A program made the translations under genes and the position numbers. Source: Ruegeria arenilitoris (lineage in GTDB: Bacteria; Pseudomonadota; Alphaproteobacteria; Rhodobacterales; Rhodobacteraceae). From it: 64,000 nucleotides of DNA. The stretch lies in NCBI RefSeq assembly GCF_042675705.1, contig NZ_JBHTJJ010000001.1; one strand, 5' to 3'. The notes under the pieces were generated by a model. That model saw only the letters and a program-made list of their open reading frames with translations. It was not told where the DNA came from and did no database searches. This document shows, piece after piece, positions 25,062 through 33,660 of the stretch. The first letter of the stretch is position 1. Each line of letters opens with the position of its first letter.

Positions 25062-27148
25062 GCGGCCGTCCAGAGCAACTGTTCCCGCTTTTTGCAGGGC
25101 TCGAGACGCTGGATGGTATCGGTCCCAAGACCGCACGCCTGCTGGCGCAGACGGGGCTGGAAACGCCGCGTGATCTGCTGTTTGCATTGCCATATGCAGT
25201 GGTTGACCGGCGGCGGCGTGATACGATCCGGGGCGTGGATCTGCCCAAAACACTTACGGTGGAAGTCACCGTCGGCGCCCACCGCCCGGCGCACAACAGG
25301 GGCGGAGCCTATCGGATTTTCGTGCAGGACAGTCAGACCGATTTCCAACTGGTCTTCTTTCACGCCCGGGCCGACTACCTGAAAAAGGTCCTGCCCGAGG
25401 GGGCGAGACGGGTGGTGTCCGGCAAGCTCGAACTGTTTGACGGAACAGCGCAGATGGTTCACCCGGACCACATTCTGCCGGTCGAGCAGGCCCACAGCAT
25501 ACCCGAGTTTGAACCGGTCTACCACCTGACCCAAGGTGTCACCCAGAAAACGGCCTACAAGGCGGCGCAAAGCGCGCTGGCACGCCTGCCAGATTTGGCG
25601 GAATGGGCGGATCCTGCACAGGTTTCCCGCCAGAACTGGCCGACTTGGGCCGATGCAGTCCGGGCGGCCCATACACCGCAAGGTGCCGATGACGTCGCGG
25701 CCTTTGCTCCCGCGCGCGAACGTCTGGCCTATGACGAATTGTTCGCCCATCAACTGACTCTGGCTCTGGCCCGCCTGCGGGAACGCAAAACACGTGGGAC
25801 CATAAGTGTCGCAACCGGGGCGTTGCAGACCCGTGTAATGGATGCGCTTCCGTACAAACCCACTGGGGCTCAGTTGCGTGCGATACGAGAGATAACCGAG
25901 GACATGGGCGCTCCGACCCGAATGAACCGCCTGCTGCAGGGGGACGTCGGATCAGGCAAGACACTGGTTGCGTTCATGGCGCTTCTGGTAGCGGTAGAGG
26001 CCGGTGGTCAGGGTGTCATGATGGCTCCGACCGAGATCCTCGCGCGCCAGCATCTGGAGGGCCTTCGCCCCCTGGCCGAAGACGCCGGCGTGGTTCTCGA
26101 AATCCTGACGGGACGGGACAAGGGGGCCGAGCGCAAGGCGAAGCTGGCCGCGCTCAAGGCGGGTGACATCCAAATTCTGGTGGGCACTCACGCGGTTTTC
26201 CAGAACGATGTGGCCTTCCATGACTTGCGTTTGGCCATTGTCGACGAGCAGCACAGGTTCGGGGTCCGCCAGCGGATGGAGCTCTCTGAGAAGGGGCAGG
26301 GGGCCGATGTTCTGGTCATGACGGCCACACCGATCCCACGCAGCCTTGCGCTTGCACAATATGGGGATATGGACGTCTCGGTCCTGGATGAGAAACCGCC
26401 GGGACGCAAACCGGTCAAAACGGCGATTGTCAGCACTTCACGTATGGAAGAGGTGGTCGATCATCTGCGCCGCGCGATCGAAGACGGCAAGCAGTGTTAT
26501 TGGGTCTGTCCGCTGGTCGACGAATCCGAGGTTTCCGACCTCACCGCGGCCGAGGAACGGTTCAAACACTTGCGAGCCCAGTTGGGTGACGGAATCGTCG
26601 GCCTTGTTCACGGACAGATGCCCCCGGCCGAAAAAGATGCGGCAATGGCCGCCTTTCAAGGCGGGCGGACCAAGGTTTTGGTTGCGACGACGGTCATTGA
26701 GGTAGGGGTAAACGTCCCCAACGCCACGATCATGGTTATCGAGCGGGCGGAAATCTTCGGGCTGGCTCAGTTGCACCAGTTACGCGGTCGGGTCGGACGC
26801 GGGCATGATGCGTCGACCTGCCTGTTGATGTATCAAGCGCCGCTCAGCGAAGGGGGCCGACGACGGCTGGAAGTTTTGCGGGAAACCGAAGATGGATTCA
26901 GAATTGCCGAAACGGACCTCGAGATGCGCGGGGCAGGTGACCTAATCGGAACTGCTCAATCCGGTCTTCCTCGGTTCCAGATTGCCGATATTGAACGGCA
27001 GGCTGGACTTATGGCTGTTGCCCAAACTGACGCGCGTGCGCTGCTGGCTTCGGATCCGAAATTGACCTCGGAACGAGGTCAGGCCGCCCGTGTTCTTCTT
27101 TGGTTGATGAAACAGGATCAGGCCATCCGTTTGATTTCAGTGGGTTAG
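25058..27148 (+). CDS. recG: ATP-dependent DNA helicase RecG
   Basis: A 696-residue branch-migrating helicase that processes stalled forks and recombination intermediates. After the wedge domain (1-170) come Walker A GDVGSGKT at 295-302 and the DEQH box at 396-399, then TATPIPRS. The second helicase domain has VLVATTVIEVGVNVPNA and QLHQLRGRVGRG. The C-terminal ETDLEMRGAGDLIGTAQSG is a RecG hallmark. ATGA overlap with ligA suggests one repair operon. Confidence 0.96.
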   Translation: MSGRPEQLFPLFAGLETLDGIGPKTARLLAQTGLETPRDLLFALPYAVVDRRRRDTIRGVDLPKTLTVEVTVGAHRPAHNRGGAYRIFVQDSQTDFQLVFFHARADYLKKVLPEGARRVVSGKLELFDGTAQMVHPDHILPVEQAHSIPEFEPVYHLTQGVTQKTAYKAAQSALARLPDLAEWADPAQVSRQNWPTWADAVRAAHTPQGADDVAAFAPARERLAYDELFAHQLTLALARLRERKTRGTISVATGALQTRVMDALPYKPTGAQLRAIREITEDMGAPTRMNRLLQGDVGSGKTLVAFMALLVAVEAGGQGVMMAPTEILARQHLEGLRPLAEDAGVVLEILTGRDKGAERKAKLAALKAGDIQILVGTHAVFQNDVAFHDLRLAIVDEQHRFGVRQRMELSEKGQGADVLVMTATPIPRSLALAQYGDMDVSVLDEKPPGRKPVKTAIVSTSRMEEVVDHLRRAIEDGKQCYWVCPLVDESEVSDLTAAEERFKHLRAQLGDGIVGLVHGQMPPAEKDAAMAAFQGGRTKVLVATTVIEVGVNVPNATIMVIERAEIFGLAQLHQLRGRVGRGHDASTCLLMYQAPLSEGGRRRLEVLRETEDGFRIAETDLEMRGAGDLIGTAQSGLPRFQIADIERQAGLMAVAQTDARALLASDPKLTSERGQAARVLLWLMKQDQAIRLISVG

Positions 27149-27175
27149 CGGGTTGCGCGCAAAAAGTTCACAAAT

Positions 27176-27190
27176 GTTCTCATAAAGTTC
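27176..27190. promoter_or_regulatory. Putative LexA (SOS) box upstream of a 40-residue gene
   Basis: GTTC-N7-GTTC (GTTCTCATAAAGTTC) exactly matches the alphaproteobacterial LexA operator form GTTCN7GTTC. A third GTTC lies six bases further upstream (27166-27169). It is in the 110-base gap between recG and the small gene starting at 27259. About two such matches are expected by chance in a window of this size counting both strands, so location is the main support. Confidence 0.5.
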
Positions 27191-27258
27191 TTTACCGATC
27201 TCCGGAAATATGAGAACAAAAGGTCAACAAAAGATTAATTCCCGACCGGAGGTGAAAC

Positions 27259-27381
27259 ATGCTGACCCAGATCAAAAGTGCTTTCAGCCGTTCGCAAGCC
27301 ACGCTTTTGCAGGATGCAGCCGGCGTGGCTTCGCTGGTTGTCATACTGATGGTGGCGCTTCACTTGCCCGTCGGGTTCTAA
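27259..27381 (+). CDS. Small single-span membrane protein, 40 residues, possibly SOS-controlled
   Basis: A short frame starting MLTQIKSAFSRSQATLLQ, followed by a hydrophobic helix AAGVASLVVILMVALHL and the end PVGF. A strong ribosome binding site, GGAGG, precedes the ATG at the correct distance, much better than for a random frame. The gene lies downstream of recG, behind a LexA-like box and before a terminator. Size, single membrane helix and SOS-type control recall the Caulobacter division inhibitor SidA, but I see no sequence proof of homology. Function unknown. Confidence 0.65.
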   Translation: MLTQIKSAFSRSQATLLQDAAGVASLVVILMVALHLPVGF

Positions 27382-27530
27382 GCCTTTCTGCCTGCGATCT
27401 CGTGCCGATCAACCCGCGTATGTCATCCCCATTTCAGTCAAGGGTGACCTGCCTGTCCCAAACCCCTTGAAGGGGCCGTGCCTCGGCCCCACGCGGTAAT
27501 CCGGACCCCACGCGAGAAACGCATCGACTG

Positions 27531-27569
27531 CCGCCGCCCTTTCCGCCCGGAAGGAGCGGCGGTTTTTTT
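27531..27569 (+). terminator. Rho-independent terminator after the 40-residue gene
   Basis: A compound hairpin: outer stem CCGCCGC (27531-27537) with GCGGCGG (27556-27562), inner stem closing on GCCC, followed by seven Ts. The preceding 150 bases contain another G+C-rich hairpin (GGGGCCG/CGGCCCC) without a T-run and no reading frame I would trust. Confidence 0.85.
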
Positions 27570-28206
27570 ACAGTTGACCGGTTTTGAAGATCTCAAGCAG
27601 GGCTGACAGGACCGAGTTGACGGCCACCGAGGCCAGAATCATTCCCATGACCCGGCTGATGATTGCCGCCCCCGAATGACCGATCAGCCGGATGATTGGC
27701 TCGGCCAGCAGCATCAACACAAAAGCGCAGGCCAGTACGGACAGCATGACCAGCGCAGTAATGCCCTGGTCCGCCACGCTGTAGCGGTGGTTGTCGGTCA
27801 GAATGACGATGGCCAGCATCGCACCGGGTGAGGCCAATGACGGGACCGCCAACGGGAAGATCGCCGGGTTGTGCCTGTGCAGCTTGTCTTCCATGTCTTC
27901 TTCGGCCTGGCGCTGTTCGATTTCCTGTTTGCTTTCGCCAAAAATCATCGTCAGCGCGAACAGGAACAGGATGATCCCGCCGGCGACCTGAAACGAGTTG
28001 AGGCCGATATCCAGCGCCTCGATCAGCAATTGCCCAAAGACCAGAAAGAACAGAAGGATCCCGGCGCTGATCAGTGCGGCCAGCAGGGCAGTGCGCCGGC
28101 GCGCGGCGGCTTCGATACCCGCGGTGACGGCAATGAACACCGGGATGGTTCCGATCGGGTCGATGACGACCCACAAGGTTACAAAATGTTCCAGAAGGTT
28201 GTTCAA
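27568..28206 (-). CDS. MarC-family integral membrane protein
   Basis: A 212-residue membrane protein of the MarC/UPF0056 family, function unknown despite the historical link to multiple antibiotic resistance. It has six predicted helices. WVVIDPIGTIPVFIAVTAG at the N-terminus and the matching LAVPSLASPGAMLAIVIL in the second half are the two family repeats with conserved Pro-Gly. A charged loop (about 95-115, SKQEIEQRQAEEDMEDKL) is cytoplasmic. It stands alone, converging with the 40-residue gene. Confidence 0.9.
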   Translation of the reverse strand: MNNLLEHFVTLWVVIDPIGTIPVFIAVTAGIEAAARRRTALLAALISAGILLFFLVFGQLLIEALDIGLNSFQVAGGIILFLFALTMIFGESKQEIEQRQAEEDMEDKLHRHNPAIFPLAVPSLASPGAMLAIVILTDNHRYSVADQGITALVMLSVLACAFVLMLLAEPIIRLIGHSGAAIISRVMGMILASVAVNSVLSALLEIFKTGQL

Positions 28207-28264
28207 TTGGCTTCTCCGTCAAATTGGTCAGGAGGTTAGCCGCCTTCGGATCAAAAGACCATGT

Positions 28265-28717
28265 TCAGGCGCAGTTGGCTTGTTCAGCCTTCTCGAAAGC
28301 CTCGGCGGTCGCGTCCAGCGCAAGCATGATCGACGCGTGCCGGTTCTTGTAATCGCGGGCGGGCCGCAGAACTTCCAACTCGTCAAACGGCGCATCCGGG
28401 GTAGGGCCGTCACTCTTCAGCATGGCCGCCAACTGGTCGCGCGCGGTTTCGATTTGGGGGCGGGTTGCCCCGATGACCGATGCACCGACTACTGCCGCTG
28501 CGGCCTGACCCAGTGCGCAGGCTTTCACGTCCTGGCCAAACTCGGTAATCCGGCCGTCCCGTACTTTGATGTCCACGGCAACCGTCGAGCCGCACAAGGG
28601 CGACCGTTTCTTGACGGTCGCATCCGGATCTTCCAACCGCTGCAGGTGCGGAATGTCGGCCGCCAGCGCCAGAATGCGCCCGGAGTAGAGCTTGATCAGG
28701 TCGGTTTCGCCGGACAT
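28265..28717 (-). CDS. IscU/NifU-like iron-sulfur cluster assembly scaffold protein
   Basis: A 150-residue protein with the IscU fold pattern: N-terminal helix KLYSGRILALAADIPH, then KRSPLCGSTVAVDI, the second Cys in DVKACALGQAAAAVVGAS, and a last Cys near the C-terminus (EQANCA). Three cysteines in scaffold-like positions fit a cluster carrier, but the third is placed unusually late. The ATG at 28717 gives the normal length; the long upstream frame is antisense to hisI and rejected. It is divergent from hisI, with 66 bases between the start codons. Confidence 0.8.
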   Translation of the reverse strand: MSGETDLIKLYSGRILALAADIPHLQRLEDPDATVKKRSPLCGSTVAVDIKVRDGRITEFGQDVKACALGQAAAAVVGASVIGATRPQIETARDQLAAMLKSDGPTPDAPFDELEVLRPARDYKNRHASIMLALDATAEAFEKAEQANCA

Positions 28718-28783
28718 GGGTTTCCCTCGGTGGCTGTTCCCCATACATAGTGGCCATGTTCTGGGATGCAAAAGGTTTTTGCG

Positions 28784-29155
28784 ATGTCGCGCTCTGCTAC
28801 GTTCGACCCGTCTACACTCAAATTCAATGAGGCTGGGTTGGTCCCGGCCATTGCGCAGGAGGAGAGCACCGGCGAGGTTCTCATGATGGCCTGGATGAAC
28901 GCCGAGGCGATCCGAAAGACGCTGGAAACCGGGCGCGTCACCTATTGGTCGCGCTCGCGCCAGTCCTTCTGGGTCAAGGGAGAAAGCTCGGGCCACGTAC
29001 AAGAGTTGGTGGATTTTCGCGTCGATTGCGATCGGGATTGCCTGTTGGTTCTGGTACGACAAAGCGGCCCCGCTTGCCACACAAACCGCCGAAGCTGCTT
29101 CTACACCGCCGTCCGGGACGGGGAAGAGGTCGAATTGATGTTGCCGATGGTTTGA
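28784..29155 (+). CDS. hisI: Phosphoribosyl-AMP cyclohydrolase HisI
   Basis: A 123-residue zinc enzyme of the third step of histidine synthesis, opening the purine ring of phosphoribosyl-AMP. Typical motifs are VLMMAWMNAEAI, GRVTYWSRSRQSFWVKGESS and the metal-binding Cys/Asp run VDCDRDCLLV with GPACHTNRRSCF. It is the cyclohydrolase alone, without the HisE domain. ATG 28784 is preferred, with AAAAGG about ten bases upstream; ATG 28766 in frame is an alternative. No other his genes are near. Confidence 0.95.
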   Translation: MSRSATFDPSTLKFNEAGLVPAIAQEESTGEVLMMAWMNAEAIRKTLETGRVTYWSRSRQSFWVKGESSGHVQELVDFRVDCDRDCLLVLVRQSGPACHTNRRSCFYTAVRDGEEVELMLPMV

Positions 29156-29170
29156 CGGCGCCTAGCGGGC

Positions 29171-30049
29171 CTAAAGACCGACCATTGCGCGGACGTCTTC
29201 GGGCGTCGCTCCTTCGGCCCGGTATTTCGCAATCGCCCTGGCGTCGTCTCGCTTGGCCAGCCGTTTGCCGGTGTCGTCCCGGATCAGTGGGTGATGGTGA
29301 TAGGTTGGCGTCTCTCCCCCCAACAAGCGCTGAAGCACCACGTGAATCCCGGTTGCGTCAAACAGATCCTGACCGCGAACCACATGTGAGATGTTCTGGG
29401 CCGCATCATCCAGTACGACTGACAGGTGATAGGACGTGCCCATACCCCGCCGGGCGAGGACGACATCGCCAACGCCGTGCAGCATCTGTTCGTCCGACAA
29501 ATCGATCCAGCCAGTCGCGCCATCCGGTCCGGCCCCGGTCTCGTGAAACCTCAATCCGGTGGCGTCCTTCGCGATCCGGCGCAGCGCTTCGGACATATTG
29601 AGACGCAGGGCCACATCCTCCGGGATCGCGGACTGCACCTGATGTGTCCATTTTTCACGGCATGTTCCGGGATATATGACGCCGTCAGGTCCGTGCAGAG
29701 GAAACCCTTCCTGCGGCGCACTGGCGGCAGCCGCGATATCCTTGCGATTGCAGGTGCACGGATATAGCAGGCCTTGGGACCACAGCCGGTTCAAGGCCTG
29801 CCGGTAGAGCGGCATACGATCGAATTGCCGCAACACAGGGCGAGGCCACGTCAAACCCAACCACGTCAAATCGTCATAGATCTGATCCTCCCAATGCTGA
29901 CGCGAACGGGACTGATCGATATCCTCGATCCGCAGCAGGAACGTGCCGGAGTTTCGGACAGCAAGGTCGTACGCCAGCAAAGCCGAATACGCATGACCAA
30001 GATGCAATGGCCCGGTTGGAGATGGGGCAAATCTCGTGGTGAATTTCAC
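29171..30049 (-). CDS. gluQ: Glutamyl-queuosine tRNA(Asp) synthetase GluQRS
   Basis: A 292-residue truncated glutamyl-tRNA synthetase that attaches glutamate to queuosine in tRNA-Asp rather than to a tRNA end. The HIGH-type motif is in FAPSPTGPLHLGHAYSALLA, with LLRIEDIDQSR. Zinc ligands are in YPCTCNRKD and YPGTCREKW. The KMSKS-like motif is KRLAKRDDA. It lacks the anticodon-binding domain, which gives the short length. It overlaps the upstream methyltransferase by four bases. Confidence 0.94.
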   Translation of the reverse strand: MKFTTRFAPSPTGPLHLGHAYSALLAYDLAVRNSGTFLLRIEDIDQSRSRQHWEDQIYDDLTWLGLTWPRPVLRQFDRMPLYRQALNRLWSQGLLYPCTCNRKDIAAAASAPQEGFPLHGPDGVIYPGTCREKWTHQVQSAIPEDVALRLNMSEALRRIAKDATGLRFHETGAGPDGATGWIDLSDEQMLHGVGDVVLARRGMGTSYHLSVVLDDAAQNISHVVRGQDLFDATGIHVVLQRLLGGETPTYHHHPLIRDDTGKRLAKRDDARAIAKYRAEGATPEDVRAMVGL

Positions 30050-30660
30050 GTCTTTTCAACGATATATACGTCGGACTTCAAGTCCAGCCCTGGCAGGTGC
30101 GGTCCGTGTTCGCGAAACAGAAGGCGCGCCGCTCCCATGTCCAGCCATTCGTTCAAGCGCCCGGTATAGCCGGGGTCGTCCAATGTATGGTCGTTGAACG
30201 AAAACGCCAGCAGGCCTCCTTTGGGCAAGACTTTCATCAGCATGTCGAATGTCTGCGGCGGCGCGGCGCCGGCGCCGATCACTCCGATCGCGGCGATAGC
30301 CTTGTATGCCACCGTCTCCAAAGGGTTGGGATCGGTGATGTCGATGGCAGCAAGATTGCGGTAGACGCCCTTGGCAGCAGCACCTTTCAGCATCTCGGGT
30401 GTCGGATCGACGCCGTCGATTGCCCGATATCCGACCTTGTGCAAGGCGACACCGGACAACCCGGTCCCGCAGCCATAGTCAAGGATAGGTGTGTCCGGTT
30501 GCGGCAATTTGGACCACAACGCCTCGGCCACGCGGCCCGGAGTGGCATATCCGTGCTCGGCCACCTCATCTTCGTAAGAGGCCGCCCATTTCTGGTAATG
30601 CGCCTGGGTTTCCTGCGGCGTATTCAGATCATATGTGTTTTTGAGGAACTTCTCGCTCAT
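30046..30660 (-). CDS. Class I SAM-dependent methyltransferase
   Basis: A 204-residue methyltransferase with motif I ILDYGCGTGLSGVAL at about residues 59-73 and the acidic motif II at DGVDPTPEML. The C-terminal half holds GGLLAFSFNDHTLDDPGYTG. The substrate is not predictable from sequence; the N-terminal YQKWAASYEDEV is typical of the Williams-Beuren/TPMT-like group. The stop overlaps the gluQ start (ATGA), suggesting co-expression. Confidence 0.85.
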   Translation of the reverse strand: MSEKFLKNTYDLNTPQETQAHYQKWAASYEDEVAEHGYATPGRVAEALWSKLPQPDTPILDYGCGTGLSGVALHKVGYRAIDGVDPTPEMLKGAAAKGVYRNLAAIDITDPNPLETVAYKAIAAIGVIGAGAAPPQTFDMLMKVLPKGGLLAFSFNDHTLDDPGYTGRLNEWLDMGAARLLFREHGPHLPGLDLKSDVYIVEKT

Positions 30661-30697
30661 GCCGTCAGTTTAGGCGCGTGGCCCGGTCTGCGTCCAG

Positions 30698-32038
30698 TCA
30701 GCTTTGCGTCAGCCACTGCTGCCATGCCTCCTTGGCGCGATCGGTATAGGCTTTGTAGCGATCCTTGCGACCACGGCGCCCGCCCTTCAACCCGTCGACC
30801 GGCCGGAACAGACCGAAATTCACGTTCATCGGCTGAAACGTCTTGGCTTCGGCGCCGCCGGTGATGTGATGGATCAGCGCGCCCATGGCACTGTCCTGCG
30901 GAACCGGGGGCAGGGAGTGGCCCAGGATCTCGGCCGCCGCGAGACGGCCTGCGAGCAGGCCCATCGCGGCGCTCTCGACATATCCTTCAACCCCGGTGAT
31001 CTGCCCGGCAAATCGGATGTTTGGCTTGGATTTCAGGCGCATCTGCGCATCCAGCAAGGTGGGCGAGTTGATGAAGGTGTTGCGATGGATGCCGCCCAGA
31101 CGGGCAAAACTGGCGTTCTCGAGCCCCGGAATCATCCGGAACACCTCGGTCTGGGCGCCGTATTTCATCTTGGTCTGAAACCCAACGATGTTGAACAGCG
31201 TGCCCAAAGCGTTGTCGCGACGCAGTTGAACCACGGCATGAGGCTTTACGTCTGGCTGATGCGGATTGGTCAGGCCCACCGGTTTCATCGGCCCGTGGCG
31301 GAGGGTCTCGCGCCCACGCTCGGCCATCACCTCAATCGGCAGGCAGCCATCAAAATAACCAGCTGTTTCACCTTCGTGGAACTCGGTCTTGTCCGCGGCC
31401 AGCAAAGCGTCGATGAAGGCCTCGTACTGGTCACGGTCCATCGGGCAGTTCAGATAGGCAGTACGCTCTTCCTCGGTCTCACCCTTGTCATAGCGCGACT
31501 GCATCCACGCCTTGCTCATATCGATCGTGTCAGCGTAGACGATCGGGGCAATCGCGTCGAAAAAGGCCAGCGCCTCGGCTCCGGTCTCGCGCTGGATCGC
31601 TGCGCCCAACGCTGGCGAGGTCAGCGGACCGGTGGCAAATATCCAATGTCCATCGTCCGGAAGCTTGGTGATTTCCTCACCAGTAACGGTGACGCGTGGA
31701 TGCGCCTTCAGTTTGGCTGTCACCGTTTCGGCAAAGGGTTCACGGTCTACGGCAAGAGCACCGCCCGCAGGAAGTCGGTGGGCGTCAGCCGTGGTCATGA
31801 TCAACCCATTGGCCGCGCGCATTTCCCAGTGCAGCAAACCAACGGCGTTCTGCTCGTCATCATCAGACCGGAACGAGTTGGAACAGACCATCTCGCCAAG
31901 GTTGCCGGTTTGATGCGCAAAAGTGCCCACTTTGGGGCGCATTTCGTGAATCACGACGTCCACGCCCATTTCGGCAGCCTGCCATGCGGCCTCGGATCCG
32001 GCCATGCCGCCGCCAACGATATGCAATTTCTGTGTCAT
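30698..32038 (-). CDS. trmFO: Methylenetetrahydrofolate-tRNA-(uracil-5-)-methyltransferase TrmFO
   Basis: A 446-residue flavoprotein that methylates U54 in the T-loop of tRNAs using methylene-tetrahydrofolate. The FAD-binding motif is HIVGGGMAGSEAAWQAAEMG at the start. Family blocks are LGEMVCSNSFRSDD, YADTIDMSKAWMQSRY, MKYGAQTEVFRMIPGL, ARLGGIHRNTFI and FQPMNVNFGLF. ATG 32038 gives the standard N-terminus MTQKLHIVGGG. The tmRNA and tRNA-Ser in this window would be among T-loop RNAs, but no regulatory link is implied. Confidence 0.96.
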   Translation of the reverse strand: MTQKLHIVGGGMAGSEAAWQAAEMGVDVVIHEMRPKVGTFAHQTGNLGEMVCSNSFRSDDDEQNAVGLLHWEMRAANGLIMTTADAHRLPAGGALAVDREPFAETVTAKLKAHPRVTVTGEEITKLPDDGHWIFATGPLTSPALGAAIQRETGAEALAFFDAIAPIVYADTIDMSKAWMQSRYDKGETEEERTAYLNCPMDRDQYEAFIDALLAADKTEFHEGETAGYFDGCLPIEVMAERGRETLRHGPMKPVGLTNPHQPDVKPHAVVQLRRDNALGTLFNIVGFQTKMKYGAQTEVFRMIPGLENASFARLGGIHRNTFINSPTLLDAQMRLKSKPNIRFAGQITGVEGYVESAAMGLLAGRLAAAEILGHSLPPVPQDSAMGALIHHITGGAEAKTFQPMNVNFGLFRPVDGLKGGRRGRKDRYKAYTDRAKEAWQQWLTQS

Positions 32039-32312
32039 GTGCGTCCAAATAGGGCAGGTGGCCCGTGCGTGCAACGGCCAACGAAAACTGCCGCCAACCA
32101 GGCAGCAACACTATGATTTTATTGGGAAGTCTTGGGGTCGCCGCTGCGGGAATGTCTGCGCCGGTGAGAGAAACCAGCTTGGAGGGACCTTCCGCCCACG
32201 GCGACCCAAAAGATAGTGAAGGCCTCAGCCCTGTCTCAGCTTTGCCACAGAGATGCCCTTTTGAAAAGTGCAAAAATGCGAACAGTCGATAATTTTAGCC
32301 ATAACAATTGCG

Positions 32313-33098
32313 TCATTGGGTCCAATTTGGTGAACGTTTTTCGATAAATGCGGAAATACCTTCCTCGGTATCCCGGTGCAGCATATTTTCGGCCATTACG
32401 CCGCCGGTATAGGCATATGCCTGATCCAAAGGCATCTGAAGCTGCTGATAAAACGCCTGTTTCCCGATCTTTACCGCCGCGCCCAGTTTGGACGCCAACT
32501 GCTCGGCCAACGACAGGGTTTCATGCTCCAGCAGCGTTTCCGGAACGACACGATTGACCAGGCCCAGCTCGGCGGCCCGCTCCGCTGGTATGAAATCACC
32601 GGTGGTCAGCATCTCAAACGCCAGTTTGCGCGGAATGTTGCGGCTCAGCGCCACCATCGGCGTCGAGCAGAAGAGACCGATGTTCACGCCATTGACGCCG
32701 AATCGCGTTCCTTCGGCTGCGACGGCCAGATCGCAGGTCGCCACCAGTTGGCAGCCGGCGGCCGTTGCAATGCCATGGACCTGCGCGATCACCGGTTGGG
32801 GCAGGGATTGAATCGACATCATCATTCGGGCGCAGCGATCGAACAGATCGGTGAAGTAGGCCTTGCCGCCATCTTCGGCCTGCCGGCCCACGGTCATCTG
32901 CTTGAGGTCATGACCGGCGCAAAACGCCTTGCCTGCCCCTGACAATATCACAGCGCGGATCGTGCGATCATCGCGCAGCGTATCCAATTCAGATTGCAGT
33001 GCCTCCAGCATTTCGTCGCTCAGGGCGTTCAGCCGCTCGGGCGTATTCATTTTCAGATGAGCGATCGCGCCCGTGTCGTTACGTTCCAAAATTGCCAT
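32313..33098 (-). CDS. Enoyl-CoA hydratase/isomerase-family protein, ECHDC3-like, lacking both catalytic Glu
   Basis: A 261-residue crotonase-fold protein. CoA-site features are present (NALSDEMLEAL; FCAGHDLKQM forming the oxyanion hole). However, the two glutamates needed for hydratase chemistry appear replaced: GCEL becomes GCQL, and the second Glu position reads GVNGVNIG. A hydratase function is therefore doubtful, and the protein resembles the mitochondrial ECHDC3 group of unknown reaction. A GAGGG site precedes the ATG. It is divergent from the thioesterase at 33157, with which it may act on CoA thioesters. The 274 bases between it and trmFO hold no convincing gene. Confidence 0.85.
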   Translation of the reverse strand: MAILERNDTGAIAHLKMNTPERLNALSDEMLEALQSELDTLRDDRTIRAVILSGAGKAFCAGHDLKQMTVGRQAEDGGKAYFTDLFDRCARMMMSIQSLPQPVIAQVHGIATAAGCQLVATCDLAVAAEGTRFGVNGVNIGLFCSTPMVALSRNIPRKLAFEMLTTGDFIPAERAAELGLVNRVVPETLLEHETLSLAEQLASKLGAAVKIGKQAFYQQLQMPLDQAYAYTGGVMAENMLHRDTEEGISAFIEKRSPNWTQ

Positions 33099-33156
33099 CT
33101 TGCCCTCCTGCCGGCTGTGGGGCCAACTCTAGGTCGGCAAATCGAGGAGGGGAAGC

Positions 33157-33600
33157 ATGTCATTGGCAATGAACAAGGAAGAGCTGACGGAATATTTGGC
33201 GCAGGTCTTCCCGCAGGTGCACAAGGATTTCGTCGTCATGGATCTGACCGACGACTCGATCCGCATGCGCCTCGTTGTCGAAGATCGGCATCTGCGTCCG
33301 GGCGGAACCGTGTCCGGGCCTTCGATGTTCGCCCTGGCCGATGTCTGTGTCTATTCAATGGTTCTGGCGCGAAAGGGTCGTCAATCCCTGGCCGTGACCA
33401 CCAGCAGTTCCATGGATTTTCTGCGCAAACCTGCCGGTGGGGCCGACATGATTGCCGAGTGCAGGTTGCTGAAACTGGGGCGTACGCTGGCTGTTGGTGA
33501 CGTCCTGATGTACTCGGAAGGGCAGGAGGCGCCGGTGGCACGCGCCAGCATGACCTACTCGCTGCCACCTGCCGGCTCCGCCGCAGCTGCGTTCGGATAA
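33157..33600 (+). CDS. PaaI-type hotdog thioesterase
   Basis: A 147-residue hotdog-fold acyl-CoA thioesterase of the PaaI/YdiI group. Seen are LRPGGTVSGPSMFALADVC (the usual HPGGTVSG motif and helix, with Asp as the likely catalytic acid) and VTTSSSMDFLRKPAGG on the central strand. Substrate unknown. GGAGGGG precedes the ATG. The stop is followed directly by a hairpin. Confidence 0.85.
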   Translation: MSLAMNKEELTEYLAQVFPQVHKDFVVMDLTDDSIRMRLVVEDRHLRPGGTVSGPSMFALADVCVYSMVLARKGRQSLAVTTSSSMDFLRKPAGGADMIAECRLLKLGRTLAVGDVLMYSEGQEAPVARASMTYSLPPAGSAAAAFG

Positions 33601-33625
33601 AAAATGCCGGGGACAAGCCCCGGCA
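33599..33625 (-). terminator. Terminator of the DUF1127 gene
   Basis: Perfect 8-bp stem TGCCGGGG (33605-33612) with CCCCGGCA (33618-33625). Read on the minus strand it is followed by six Ts (33604-33599), so it ends the leftward transcript from 33888. Without a T-run on the plus side it is only a weak stop for the thioesterase gene. Confidence 0.8.
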
Positions 33626-33660
33626 CAGGAAGAGGTCCCGTAATTGGGACTGGGGATATT

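Noticed and set aside
30704..32116. A 470-codon open frame on the plus strand
   Set aside because: It is antisense to the whole of trmFO and has shadow-like composition.
32114..32293. A 59-codon frame between trmFO and the crotonase gene
   Set aside because: It has a hydrophobic start (MILLGSLGVAAAGM) but no ribosome binding site and no recognisable family; not enough to call a gene.
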